The notes: generated from the letters alone by a model not told the origin. A DNA stretch of 12,143 bases from Desulfurococcales archaeon (GCA_027066265.1 JAMOOB010000155.1:1-12143), one strand, 5' to 3'. Counted from the stretch's first letter, positions 1 through 7,283 are shown. Numbers and translations are program-made.

Positions 1-19
1 GAGCTGTTCTTCATGCGCT

Positions 20-184
20 TCAACGAAGAGATGTGTCGATCCAAGCAATGAGGCACATCAATGCGTCTTCGAGATATCCCACGATCGACGCGCTACGGTT
101 CAGGATGGTGATCGTTTCGCTGATCTGTATCCTCATGCTCTTGATCGATCCCGTGATCGTGGCATCGATAGCGATACAATGCAT
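20..184 (-). CDS. 54-codon frame continuing directly after the TAG of the 270-aa gene
   Basis: This open frame starts with an ATG immediately after the TAG stop of the 270-aa gene, in the same frame, and ends with TGA. It encodes 54 residues (begins MHCIAIDATITG, ends WIDTSLR). The product is rich in Ile, Ser and Thr at regular spacing, and the hydrophobic periodicity carries on from the end of the upstream protein. It could be a separate translationally coupled small protein, or the C-terminus of a 325-aa protein cut by a nonsense mutation or read through at TAG. There is no ribosome site between stop and start, which argues mildly for one original protein. An open frame of 54 codons can also arise by chance. 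Another ATG on the same strand at position 14 may begin a further gene that leaves the window, but too little of it is visible to call. Confidence 0.4.
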   Translation of the reverse strand: MHCIAIDATITGSIKSMRIQISETITILNRSASIVGYLEDALMCLIAWIDTSLR

Positions 185-997
185 CTACGAGGATCTCGTA
201 ACCGTAATCACGTTGGCAAAGCTCTCGATGAATCTGCCAACCCTTTCCAGCTCGCGAACCATCCCTTGAACAACCTCTCTAACAACGTTTTTCGCAACAC
301 CCATCTTTGGAGAGGATTCGCTGAGAATCCTCTCAATGTTCGTTGCTGTTTCTCGAAGCTCCTCGAGGTTCATCGTAACGAATACGCATGTCTTTGCCCG
401 CGGTGGAAGAACGGACGTTGCTTGAAGAGGATCCACGCCGAGTCGGAACCTCAGCTCTACGTAGCTCCTAAGCGTTTCGAGGATCAGATCGCTGAACTTC
501 TCTGGATCCTCTACGTCGCTGAAATCGAACGCGATGCTGAGGCAATACAGAAGGTGCTTGGATACGTACGCGTACACATCTACGAAGGACGAAGCGTAGT
601 ACAACGCCGTTAACCAAGCTTCGTAGGATTCTCCACCGAGAAGCTCATCCACAACCTCCTCCAACCCCATCTCTCCGAGATCTACCAGAGCCTCCATAAC
701 GATCCTGGTCAAGCACTCCAAGCAACCAACTATCCTAGACTCGATACACCGAACATCCTCGCGAACAACACCCCTAAACCCCACAGTACTCAGCGACTCG
801 ACGACGTACCTAGGTACTCCATCTACCAAGAACGTGAACACGGCGTGCCTAGCCACGTATGGGGAGAGCATGGTTATCTCCCGTACATTTCCACAGCTGT
901 GGATACGGCAAGGAACCTCTTCGACGTAGGGGCTCAACCTCCTCGGATCCACGCAGAGAACCGGTTGGGAGTATGCAACGAGCCACACGTTGATCAT
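185..997 (-). CDS. Unknown 270-aa protein, possibly C-terminally truncated by TAG
   Basis: I do not recognise a family. The ATG at 997 is preceded by a GGTGG ribosome site about 6 nt upstream, which supports this start. The protein has a mixed N-terminal part with several cysteines (Cys15, Cys30, Cys35, and the pair in GCLECL near residues 91-94). The middle and C-terminal parts are mostly helical, acidic and leucine-rich. The last 50 residues look like an amphipathic helix or coiled coil (KNVVREVVQGMVRELERVG). The TAG is followed at once by an in-frame ATG and 54 more open codons, so the true product may be longer. The first of the CCACAGCTGTGG palindromes lies about 100 nt into the gene and encodes His-Ser-Cys-Gly. 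No transmembrane segment or signal peptide is evident. The coding assignment is likely; the function is unknown. Confidence 0.8.
   Translation of the reverse strand: MINVWLVAYSQPVLCVDPRRLSPYVEEVPCRIHSCGNVREITMLSPYVARHAVFTFLVDGVPRYVVESLSTVGFRGVVREDVRCIESRIVGCLECLTRIVMEALVDLGEMGLEEVVDELLGGESYEAWLTALYYASSFVDVYAYVSKHLLYCLSIAFDFSDVEDPEKFSDLILETLRSYVELRFRLGVDPLQATSVLPPRAKTCVFVTMNLEELRETATNIERILSESSPKMGVAKNVVREVVQGMVRELERVGRFIESFANVITVTRSS
891..902. repeat. Palindromic site CCACAGCTGTGG, copy 1
   Basis: A perfect 12-bp palindrome, followed on the plus strand by ATACG. It lies inside the 270-aa gene, where it is read as CAC AGC TGT GG (His-Ser-Cys-Gly). The same 12-mer recurs at 7742 and 10587, and with one mismatch at 1099. 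The 17-mer CCACAGCTGTGGATACG is identical to the minus strand of the 7742 copy. It is probably a protein-binding site. Confidence 0.75.
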
Positions 998-1064
998 GTT
1001 CCAACCACCCCTCGAGACCGCTTCTTACCGTTCTAGGAACTTCAGGATTTGTACGCTTTACTTA

Positions 1065-1074
1065 GAATATAAAC
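1065..1074 (-). promoter_or_regulatory. Putative TATA box for the 270-aa gene
   Basis: The minus strand reads GTTTATATTC, a good archaeal TATA box, about 70 nt before the ATG at 997. This would leave a leader of roughly 40-45 nt, longer than for the other genes here, so the assignment is tentative. Palindrome copy 2 lies about 25 nt upstream of it. Confidence 0.45.
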
Positions 1075-1098
1075 AATATGGCTATTTCTCGTTCATTC

Positions 1099-1110
1099 TC
1101 ACAGCTGTGG
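1099..1110. repeat. Palindromic site, copy 2 (TCACAGCTGTGG, one mismatch)
   Basis: This site matches the 12-bp palindrome at 11 of 12 positions and is followed by ATAC as in copy 1. With flanks, 18 of 20 positions match copy 1. It is the only copy in an intergenic region, just upstream of the putative TATA box of the 270-aa gene and about 260 nt from the winged-helix gene. That position suits an operator. Confidence 0.65.
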
Positions 1111-1332
1111 ATACATCGAGAAAACACACTTCATTAGAGGTTGCACTGAACTCGATTCTCATTACGTGGAGAGCCTTGCTTCACGATAGTAACACGAATA
1201 ATGCTACTAGCTTTCTCATCGATCTATAGCCTTAATCATGCTACTCTTGTTAATCATCTACACAAGGTACTCTAGCGCAAAAGTTCTTATGCCCTTAGAT
1301 AGAATCTAGAGATAGCCCCTTGTGCTAGCGTG

Positions 1333-1340
1333 GTTATAAG
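1333..1340 (+). promoter_or_regulatory. TATA box for the winged-helix gene
   Basis: GTTATAAG lies about 35 nt before the ATG at 1373. This predicts a transcription start near 1360 and a short leader carrying GGTGGTGGT directly before the ATG. Confidence 0.6.
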
Positions 1341-1372
1341 GCTCTGGATTCGATTCGATAAACGGTGGTGGT

Positions 1373-1900
1373 ATGGCTAGGCTGAGGAGGGAGATCGTTG
1401 CGATCGTCTTCAACCATGGATGCATCTCCCTGGATGGCTTGATGGAGGAGCTACGTAGGAGGCTGGGGGTCGATGTGGATCGTTCCCTGGTTAGGAACCT
1501 CGTCTACCAGCTCAAGAAGCGTGGAAGGATAGTGGCTCCCGTTCGCGGCGTGTACTGTGCTCCGCACGCCGTGGATGCGCTTACTACGGAGATAGTCCTC
1601 GGCAACGTGCCTATCGTACGCGACGGCTTCTACAGGGATGGTACGCAACGCTACTCCGTGCTCCTACCCAAGCAACTCAACAACCTGTGGAGACGGCTCT
1701 ACGAGGGAGGCGATTTCGTAGAGCTAGAGATTCGGTGGAACGACGAGAAGCTCAGAGTGTTTGCGAGGGTGAGCAAGGAGAACGAGCAGTACAAGGTATG
1801 CATACCGAAGACCGCAACGAAGGAAATCGAGGAAAAAATCGTGAAGAACCAGAAACCGTTCATCCGGGTGCGAGTGCTAGAACGAGCAGTACATGGATAG
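1373..1900 (+). CDS. Winged-helix DNA-binding protein, 175 aa
   Basis: Residues 5-60 have a winged-helix pattern. The first helix is REIVAIVFNHG. It is followed by LDGLMEELRRRLG and a recognition-type helix SLVRNLVYQLKKRGRIV. A wing then ends in GVYCAP. Residues 75-175 are a separate part rich in beta strand, with charged and aromatic residues (FVELEIRWNDEKLRVFARV), which could bind a ligand or partner. The start is supported by GGTGGTGGT immediately upstream and a TATA box 35 nt upstream. The gene ends only 6 nt before the end of the convergent 248-aa gene. It is likely a transcription regulator of the element and a candidate binder of the palindrome upstream; this last point is inference. 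A similar N-terminal fold is seen in the truncated gene at 11840. Confidence 0.85.
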   Translation: MARLRREIVAIVFNHGCISLDGLMEELRRRLGVDVDRSLVRNLVYQLKKRGRIVAPVRGVYCAPHAVDALTTEIVLGNVPIVRDGFYRDGTQRYSVLLPKQLNNLWRRLYEGGDFVELEIRWNDEKLRVFARVSKENEQYKVCIPKTATKEIEEKIVKNQKPFIRVRVLERAVHG

Positions 1901-1906
1901 CATATA

Positions 1907-2653
1907 TTACTCGGCGAAAGCTACCGATAGCCCCCTGATTGTTTCCCATGTTTGCGGTACTGCTATTCCCAGCAACGTCCTTCTGCCGCTGCGCTTGGCA
2001 ACGACCTCTCCCAGCACTACGATGATGCTCTTCCTAACTTCCTCGGACGTCATCGGTGCTACTGGCGTGGTTAGCACGGTTAGCGAGCTTCCGTCGAATA
2101 GGTTCTCTTTAACGCTCTTGGTCTTGGCAAGTACTACAACGTAGTAGAACGCTCTCGCCTCCACGTACGGCGTCGTGTCGTCGGCGACGCCGATCTCGCT
2201 AACGTTAGCGTTCCAATCGATTGCAAGCTTCTTGCCGTTCTTGGCAACCAGGAACCTGATCTGCGGCTCATGGATGAAGACCTTGTACCCCATGCGCGCT
2301 ATTATTTCCGGAATCATTATCTTGGTATCGAAGTGAGCAATCATATCGAGCACCAGATCCTCGCTAGGCTCGACAACGTTCCATACTCTCGCTCTAGCGG
2401 TCTCCTTCGTCAGTAGTATTGGCAATACCCTCATCTTCTGACCGATCTCTAGGAATCGGCAGTAGTTCTCCTGAGATATTGCGATCGCTCGATGTGTGTC
2501 ATTTGCTAAGCGCCAATGTATTACCGGTCTGCCGTCGTGTTCCTTGATCACGCTGAATACTGGTATTAATGGCAACTTCGGATCTGTAGTGTAGAACTTT
2601 CTCGTGATGAACATGGATTTGGTTTGGGTTTGGGATACGGGAACCTGGGTCAT
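1907..2653 (-). CDS. Unknown 248-aa protein, last gene of the MoxR/VWA operon
   Basis: I do not recognise a family. I chose the ATG at 2653 because GGTGGT lies 5 nt upstream of it, in the 19-nt space after the 260-aa gene. A longer frame from TTG at 2695 would overlap that gene and has no ribosome site. The protein opens with a Thr/Gln/Ser-rich tail (VSQTQTKS). It continues as a mixed alpha/beta globular protein with many strands (AFYYVVVLAKTKSVKENLF; SLTVLTTPVAPMTSEEV; SIIVVLGEVVAKRSG) and no predicted membrane span. It has no nucleotide-binding motif or cysteine cluster. As fourth gene behind the ATPase and VWA genes it is a candidate substrate, adaptor or structural protein of that module. 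Function unknown. Confidence 0.8.
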   Translation of the reverse strand: MTQVPVSQTQTKSMFITRKFYTTDPKLPLIPVFSVIKEHDGRPVIHWRLANDTHRAIAISQENYCRFLEIGQKMRVLPILLTKETARARVWNVVEPSEDLVLDMIAHFDTKIMIPEIIARMGYKVFIHEPQIRFLVAKNGKKLAIDWNANVSEIGVADDTTPYVEARAFYYVVVLAKTKSVKENLFDGSSLTVLTTPVAPMTSEEVRKSIIVVLGEVVAKRSGRRTLLGIAVPQTWETIRGLSVAFAE

Positions 2654-2672
2654 GGGAACCACCAACAAGGAT

Positions 2673-3455
2673 CTAACCGAAGAGGATCTCTCCAAGCGTC
2701 CGAATCTCTTCGATTCCTAGCTTCGTAGCTATCTCTCTCAGGACTTGCTCAAAGTCGCTAGGAGGTAGCAACGTCGATAGCTTCTCTATGATCGTTGACA
2801 ATACCTGTATCCTTCTATCTTCGTCGGAGCATGCCATCGTTGCTGTGGTTATCGTAAGGTTGCCGTAGTCATCGACGACCACCATTATTGATCTCTTACC
2901 GATAGCGACGATCACTTCAAGTGGTGGTTCATCAACATGCTTCTTGCATCGGAATGCCAACACCCTGAACGGTAGTCTCCACCGGCACTCTGTTGTATCT
3001 AGGCACCGTATCAATGATGAGAATACTGATGAGTACGGCTCGGTGCTCTCGACAACATAACAACCGTGCTTTTCTATCAATGCATTGCTAAGCTCCTTAC
3101 TCAACTTTCTAAGAGCTCTCTTTACTTGCTTGATTTCTTGCTTCAGCTTCTGTTGATCGATACGCTTTCCAACTTCTTGCCACTGCCTACGACCTACTGG
3201 AATGCTACATGCATAGAATACCCTTTGTTTAGCAAGTTTCTCGTCAATCTTAACAATACTATCCAGGCATTCCATTGCGCCTCTGAATGTCCTCCTTTCG
3301 ATGTTGTCTATGTCAGCTTTATTCGTCAGAAACTCAATAATCTTCGATAGCGTTGGTGGAGTACTAATGCATTTGCTGATGCACTCGTTCTTTACGTTGC
3401 ACTTCTCGATGCATATCTCCTTGCGAGATATATTTATGTAAGTTTTGATCTTCAT
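2673..3455 (-). CDS. Unknown 260-aa cysteine-containing protein, third gene of the MoxR/VWA operon
   Basis: The ATG at 3455 follows GAGGTGGGA, a strong ribosome site, and lies 13 nt after the stop of the VWA gene, so the two are almost certainly co-transcribed. The N-terminal 30 residues carry four cysteines (CIEKCNVKNECISKC), a possible metal site or disulfide pair. Residues about 90-135 form a very basic coiled coil (QQKLKQEIKQVKRALRKLSKEL). The second half contains further cysteines (near CYVV, RCLDTTEC and FRCKK), a beta-hairpin segment (LEVIVAIGKRSIMVVVDDYGNLTITT) and a helical C-terminus. No known domain is recognised. Its place next to a MoxR/VWA pair suggests a client or partner, but this is inference from position only. 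Confidence 0.82.
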   Translation of the reverse strand: MKIKTYINISRKEICIEKCNVKNECISKCISTPPTLSKIIEFLTNKADIDNIERRTFRGAMECLDSIVKIDEKLAKQRVFYACSIPVGRRQWQEVGKRIDQQKLKQEIKQVKRALRKLSKELSNALIEKHGCYVVESTEPYSSVFSSLIRCLDTTECRWRLPFRVLAFRCKKHVDEPPLEVIVAIGKRSIMVVVDDYGNLTITTATMACSDEDRRIQVLSTIIEKLSTLLPPSDFEQVLREIATKLGIEEIRTLGEILFG

Positions 3456-3468
3456 GCTCCCACCTCAA

Positions 3469-4803
3469 TCAATAATGTGAGTATTTGATTCGAATCCAAT
3501 TTGAAAAAACGTGCGGATGTTCGTACACGGTGTATAGATATACTGCGACTTCGGCTCTCCTAGCAACGTTGATAGCAAGTTCCTGTATCTTTGGCGTTGT
3601 TGCAAACATGCCGTCTGTTAGCAGAACTACGCCGTACCTCGCTTTCCCCGACCTGATAACCTCGTCGATCTTCTGCAACGCTGGTTCTACATTTGTTCCT
3701 CTACCGGCGTGCTTCAGCAACGGCGCTAGGATGGTACTGTCGCCGACTTTCTGTCGCGGAATTGAAAGAACTTCGTATACCGTATCACCCCACGGTATCA
3801 ACACGATGTCTGCTTGCACTTGTCTCGCAATCTCCACAACTTCTTTCGCAAACTCCTTGAGAAGATTCGTTTCTGCCACAATGCTACCACTAACATCGAC
3901 AGCAACAATAATTTTCCTGGGATGCCTAGATCTGCTTCGTATCCTACCCATGGCATCCTCACCAAGTTTCCTAGATTCCCGCAACCACGTCGATTTCTTG
4001 ATCTCCCTCGATAGTCCTCCCAGCTTTGCGCGCAAGATCCTCTTCCAATCCACTTTTCCTGCAACATCGAGTAGACGTAGATCATCGATAGGATCGAACT
4101 CCCTATTCTTTGTGAGATTCTCGATCGTTGCCCACCGTTCTATTGCGATGATAACATCTTCTTCGCTTGGCTCATCTTCTCTCTTCGAATCTCCGTTATC
4201 TTCATCGCTTTGTTCTTCATCTTGATGATCGTGACTTTGCGGAGCATTGCTGGAAGATGTAGAATCGGGTGATGAGTCGCTGGATGAACCAGAGGGAATA
4301 CCTAGATCGTGCGTCTTCTCTTCTGTTACTCCATTCCTAAGAAGTAACCAGTACAGTTCTTCGGCGGACATTTTCTTTACTTCGTCAACGGGTTTCTTGA
4401 TCTTGCCAGAAATCCATTCTGGCGTGATAACGTTTGGTGGTAGTTTCAAGCCGAGGCGCTCTGAAATGAAGTAGTTTATCACAGCATCGGAAGCAATGTT
4501 AAACGTTCCCGGATACCTATGCTTCCTAGCTTTCTCTGTATGCTTCAAGGCAATATGAAGTGCTTCGTGCAATATTATGCTGGCAAGAGTTTCTGGATCT
4601 TTTGGTACCATATCGAAGTTGATGAAGATCCTCTTGCCGTCGGTAGCAGCATACGCTGTTCCTCCTAGATCCTTCGCTTCTATTCTACACTTCGCTACGA
4701 TTCCCAAGAACGTCGGCGCCTTCCTAGCGATTACTTTGATCGCACTAAGCACTAGTTTTCGCTGTTCTTCGCTGAGGTTCGCAGACCTAATCATCGCCTT
4801 CAC
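3469..4803 (-). CDS. DUF2201-like protein: N-terminal HExxH domain plus C-terminal VWA domain
   Basis: The 444-aa protein has two recognisable parts. Residues about 10-160 match the DUF2201 N-terminal metallopeptidase-like domain: HEALHIALKH at 79-88 contains HExxH, and NIASDAVIN at 102-110 supplies the usual downstream Asp. Residues about 165-217 are a Ser/Asp/Glu-rich linker. Residues about 295-444 are a VWA domain with a MIDAS set: DVSGS (303-307), a Thr in GRGTN (370) and the Asp of LLTDG (397). Proteins of this type are normally encoded beside MoxR AAA+ ATPases and act as their adaptor, holding a divalent metal and the client. Here the GTG start overlaps the ATPase stop (GTGA), which means translational coupling. 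An ATG three codons downstream is an alternative start. All metal-binding residues look intact. Confidence 0.93.
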   Translation of the reverse strand: MKAMIRSANLSEEQRKLVLSAIKVIARKAPTFLGIVAKCRIEAKDLGGTAYAATDGKRIFINFDMVPKDPETLASIILHEALHIALKHTEKARKHRYPGTFNIASDAVINYFISERLGLKLPPNVITPEWISGKIKKPVDEVKKMSAEELYWLLLRNGVTEEKTHDLGIPSGSSSDSSPDSTSSSNAPQSHDHQDEEQSDEDNGDSKREDEPSEEDVIIAIERWATIENLTKNREFDPIDDLRLLDVAGKVDWKRILRAKLGGLSREIKKSTWLRESRKLGEDAMGRIRSRSRHPRKIIVAVDVSGSIVAETNLLKEFAKEVVEIARQVQADIVLIPWGDTVYEVLSIPRQKVGDSTILAPLLKHAGRGTNVEPALQKIDEVIRSGKARYGVVLLTDGMFATTPKIQELAINVARRAEVAVYLYTVYEHPHVFSNWIRIKYSHY

Positions 4804-6053
4804 CCCATTACCTTGCCTATCTCCTTGATGATCTTTCTCAAAGTCGGTAAGATTGCTACAAGTTGTAGCGATCTCCTAAATGCCGTTACCTTCTCAGTTC
4901 CTAGACACGCTAGCATCACTATTATTGCTTCGTTTCCTGCGAGATCTCGTATTTTTGCTATTGTTTTATCTACCTTCGATGCAAGTTCTGGATTCGCTCG
5001 CAAGGTATCTATTTCGCTTCTTAGCCATATTCCTAGAAGTGCTGTAGCGATAATTATATCGTCGAACCGCATCTTTTCTAGAACGCTAGGATCATTAATG
5101 ATTTCGACGATGTTGGGCAACGGTCGCATCAGCCATTCGTAGAACATTTCTCCGATGCTCGGACCTAGCAATCCGTAGCAAATTGCTCGCATTTCTTCGG
5201 GTTTCCAAATTCTGTCGTACTCGTCGGTCAATGTCCAGTACAGCATTTCCCAGGTTCTCGGAGTGGCAAAGTTCTGCATTGTGGCTGACTGAATTTCTCT
5301 TGTTACTAGCTTCTTTGTAGTTGCTAGGAACGCTGACATTATTGCATACAGCTTTCCTGGTTGCTTTCTCTTTCTCCACTCGCTGACGATCTCTACAACT
5401 TTACGATACTCTTCGAGCTCTGCATCGTTCCACACAGGCATTCCGCGAATCCTCTTTTCTAGGTACTGAAGCCATGCTGAAACGGTATCCATTTTATTGT
5501 CGTAGTCGAGAGTCAGTACCATTGTTCGGTTTATTTGTGGCGCCGGCAATTCTCGTGCTATCGAAGATTCCTCGGGACGATTCCCGGCAGCAACAACCAT
5601 GACACCGTCGTACAACTTAACAAAACCTACCCGTCGATCTAGCAATATTTTATAGCTCGCAGCCAGTACCGTATCGTCCTGTACGTTGGTTATTTCGTCC
5701 AAGAATATGATACCGGGAGTAGTTGCCATTACCTTTGCCCATTTGAGTGGCATATAGGCAACGTATCCATCTCGAGTTCTCGGCACACCAATGAGATCAC
5801 TTGCTTCCACCTCCGTCAACCTAATATCGACAAAGACGAAGTCCCTAGCAGGATCGATCTCCAGAGAATCATCATACACAACAAGTTTGCGATTGAGTAA
5901 ATCGGCAATTATTTCGGCAACTTGTAAAACAGTAGAGGATTTTCCTAGCCCGGGAGCTCCCAAAATGAGTATTGACGAACGAGATGTGAAGTAGGTCTTG
6001 ACTAGGATCGAGCGAAGAGTTTTGAGATCGATTTTTAGATCAATCCCGGGCAT
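4800..6053 (-). CDS. MoxR-type AAA+ ATPase
   Basis: The protein has 417 aa from the chosen start. It shows Walker A GAPGLGKSS (32-40), Walker B GIIFLDE (114-120), a sensor-1 Asn in VVAAGNRP (158) and a likely arginine finger in the LPAPQINR segment (176). This is the MoxR subfamily order, followed by a helical lid and a C-terminal helical part. MoxR ATPases form hexameric rings that remodel or activate clients with a VWA partner, and the VWA gene overlaps this stop codon by 4 nt. I prefer the ATG at 6053 over the one at 6083. The TATA box at 6088-6095 puts transcription start near 6063, after the upstream ATG. The residues that the longer start would add are encoded by the 19-nt block shared with another promoter. 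It is the first gene of a four-gene operon. Confidence 0.93.
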   Translation of the reverse strand: MPGIDLKIDLKTLRSILVKTYFTSRSSILILGAPGLGKSSTVLQVAEIIADLLNRKLVVYDDSLEIDPARDFVFVDIRLTEVEASDLIGVPRTRDGYVAYMPLKWAKVMATTPGIIFLDEITNVQDDTVLAASYKILLDRRVGFVKLYDGVMVVAAGNRPEESSIARELPAPQINRTMVLTLDYDNKMDTVSAWLQYLEKRIRGMPVWNDAELEEYRKVVEIVSEWRKRKQPGKLYAIMSAFLATTKKLVTREIQSATMQNFATPRTWEMLYWTLTDEYDRIWKPEEMRAICYGLLGPSIGEMFYEWLMRPLPNIVEIINDPSVLEKMRFDDIIIATALLGIWLRSEIDTLRANPELASKVDKTIAKIRDLAGNEAIIVMLACLGTEKVTAFRRSLQLVAILPTLRKIIKEIGKVMG

Positions 6054-6059
6054 GGGATC

Positions 6060-6095
6060 TTCCCCCGAGTATAGTATTCGCATAGAGGTATAAAA
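6060..6095 (-). promoter_or_regulatory. MoxR operon promoter with duplicated 19-nt leader block
   Basis: On the minus strand the TATA box CTTTTATAC lies at 6088-6096. It is followed 9 nt later by AATACTATACTCGGGGGAA (6060-6078), then GATCCC and the ATG at 6053. The same 19 nt are present without a mismatch before the 255-aa regulator gene. The block covers the expected transcription start and the leader. GGGGGA may serve as ribosome site, and the TACTATAC part may be an operator or initiator element. Confidence 0.75.
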
Positions 6096-6098
6096 GCT

Positions 6099-6866
6099 TT
6101 ACTCGTCTGGGTAAAGACCTTGTTCTTTGAGCAACTTCTTCGCTTTCCTGATCCAGCGACACGCTGTTGACGTCGATATCCCCGCTATCCTTGCTAGATC
6201 GTATTGTGTATACTCATTTCTCAGCACCTTCAGTATTGTTTCGGCATGGCTACTGAACTCTTGGCGGAGTACTTCAATGATTTTGTTCTCTAGCCAGCGT
6301 TTCCAGATGTATACTGTTTTGTAACTCACGTTCAGCAAGTTGGCAACTTGACACGTAGTCAGTTCGTTTCTCAGCACCTTCCACAGAAGCTCAAGTTCCT
6401 TTTTCGTGAATAACATCCCCAGCTTTCTCCTCATCACCTTTCTCACAAACGTCGTCGAACACCCTAGTGCAGATGCCACGGTATAAGTTGGCGTTGGATC
6501 ACCGTTACTAATAGCCTTCTCGAGCTCCGAAGCAACCATTTCTACGAATATAGGCATCGGTATCCGATCTGAATCATTGCGATAGTCTTTGAGCAGTTGC
6601 TGAATCCTGGCATAGTTTTTACGGTTCTTCGATCTTCGCTCTATCCTATTGATACGTTCCTGGTACCGTCTTCGTCGAGCTTCTTCTTTGGCTGGACTAA
6701 CTTCCTCAACTCCCAGAAACGATGCTGGCAAGTGATCCATTAGAACTTCTCCGGTATCTATACAAATAGCTTCTCCTCGAGAATAATCGAAGTAGATGTT
6801 TTTACATTCAAAATCCGTGAATGGAGACGGATTGAGTGAGGATTGGGATTGGGTTGGAGTACGCAT
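6099..6866 (-). CDS. TFB-like regulator with degenerate zinc ribbon and tandem HTH units, 255 aa
   Basis: Residues 19-45 read like the zinc ribbon of archaeal TFB/TFIIB: FDYSRGEAICIDTGEVLMDH matches the usual YDYERGEIVC..CG.VL. Only Cys21 and Cys35 remain, and the position of the last cysteine is Thr38. In place of the two cyclin repeats there is a basic linker (61-95) and three helix-turn-helix units at about 127-149, 170-192 and 219-242. Units two and three are an internal duplication 50 residues apart, both starting KVLRNE and sharing the S..T...W.R pattern. I chose the ATG at 6866 because the TATA box at 6901-6908 would start transcription near 6876; the upstream open codons are promoter. 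It is probably a sequence-specific regulator that may contact RNA polymerase through the ribbon. It is likely co-regulated with the MoxR operon. Confidence 0.85.
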   Translation of the reverse strand: MRTPTQSQSSLNPSPFTDFECKNIYFDYSRGEAICIDTGEVLMDHLPASFLGVEEVSPAKEEARRRRYQERINRIERRSKNRKNYARIQQLLKDYRNDSDRIPMPIFVEMVASELEKAISNGDPTPTYTVASALGCSTTFVRKVMRRKLGMLFTKKELELLWKVLRNELTTCQVANLLNVSYKTVYIWKRWLENKIIEVLRQEFSSHAETILKVLRNEYTQYDLARIAGISTSTACRWIRKAKKLLKEQGLYPDE

Positions 6867-6870
6867 GAGG

Positions 6871-6908
6871 TTCCCCCGAGTATAGTATTTGTTGGTAAAA
6901 GTATAAAA
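6871..6908 (-). promoter_or_regulatory. Promoter of the 255-aa regulator with the same 19-nt leader block
   Basis: The TATA box TTTTATAC lies at 6901-6908 on the minus strand. After 11 nt comes AATACTATACTCGGGGGAA (6871-6889), identical to the block before the MoxR gene, and the ATG follows at 6866. Identity spans 19 nt while the sequence between block and TATA box differs, so the block itself is what is conserved. Confidence 0.75.
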
Positions 6909-6996
6909 ATGTTTTGGGGTCGTGAGGTGCGTTGCTGTGGTTAGGGAGGGCATCTATCCACGATCTTATCGAGATGAGGGCTCCAAGAATACATAC

Positions 6997-7251
6997 TTAT
7001 TCGTCATACGTTTCAACCCATTTCAATGTTCGACCGTCCCAGACGAGCTTCTTTGGCGGCGGTGGTGGCACATAGCCGTGGGAACGTAGATATTCCATAC
7101 ATGCTTCGGCGGAACCACCATAGCGCTTGGCATAGAGCTCTGCCAGATCCTTCGCAATCTTATAGAGTTCCCTCCTGTTCTTGATGAATGGTGCTATCAA
7201 TCTGATGTTCTCCACTATGCGAACACACGCACGCCAGAATCTTTCACTCAT
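6997..7251 (-). CDS. Small unknown protein, 84 aa, with polyproline hinge
   Basis: The ATG at 7251 has a TATA box about 37 nt upstream and GGGGGT about 6 nt upstream. The first 50 residues are helical and basic (FWRACVRIVENIRLIAPFIKNRRELYKIAKDLAELYAKRYGG). Then follows a short element, CMEYLRSHGY, a run of five prolines, and a compact tail, KLVWDGRTLKWVETYDE, which reads as a small beta hairpin. I do not recognise a named family. The order helical body, proline hinge, Trp-rich tail suggests a small adaptor or DNA-binding protein. It ends 130 nt before the start of the 255-aa regulator and may be read into it, though that gene has its own promoter. Confidence 0.75.
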   Translation of the reverse strand: MSERFWRACVRIVENIRLIAPFIKNRRELYKIAKDLAELYAKRYGGSAEACMEYLRSHGYVPPPPPKKLVWDGRTLKWVETYDE

Positions 7252-7283
7252 ACACGACCCCCAACACTCTTTCTACCTCCGAA

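Larger units (their letters stand above)
998..1372. other. Non-coding divergent regulatory gap
   Basis: This 375-nt gap separates the divergent 270-aa (minus) and winged-helix (plus) genes. It is more AT-rich than the flanking genes. It contains a minus-strand TATA-like element near 1065-1074, copy 2 of the palindrome at 1099-1110, and the plus-strand TATA box at 1333-1340. The stretch 1120-1320 shows no open frame with a ribosome site, no tRNA fold and no convincing terminator. A 79-codon open frame on the plus strand (990-1229) lacks a ribosome site and covers the promoter, so I do not call it a gene. Confidence 0.6.

Noticed and set aside
2618..2635. GGTTTGGGTTTGGG-like short repeat, with a similar GATTGGGATTGGG at 6828-6855
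   Set aside because: Both encode Thr/Gln/Ser-rich N-terminal tails, and simple low-complexity coding is a sufficient explanation.
3485..4225. 246-codon open frame on the plus strand
   Set aside because: It is antisense to the VWA gene, whose motifs are clear, and its product is a Ser/Leu-rich shadow with no ribosome site or promoter.
6054..6083. Longer N-terminus of the MoxR ATPase from ATG at 6083
   Set aside because: The TATA box lies directly beside this ATG, so transcription would start downstream of it; the added codons are the conserved promoter-leader block.
6867..6953. Longer N-terminus of the 255-aa regulator from ATG at 6953
   Set aside because: The added codons run through the TATA box and the conserved 19-nt block, so they are promoter DNA.
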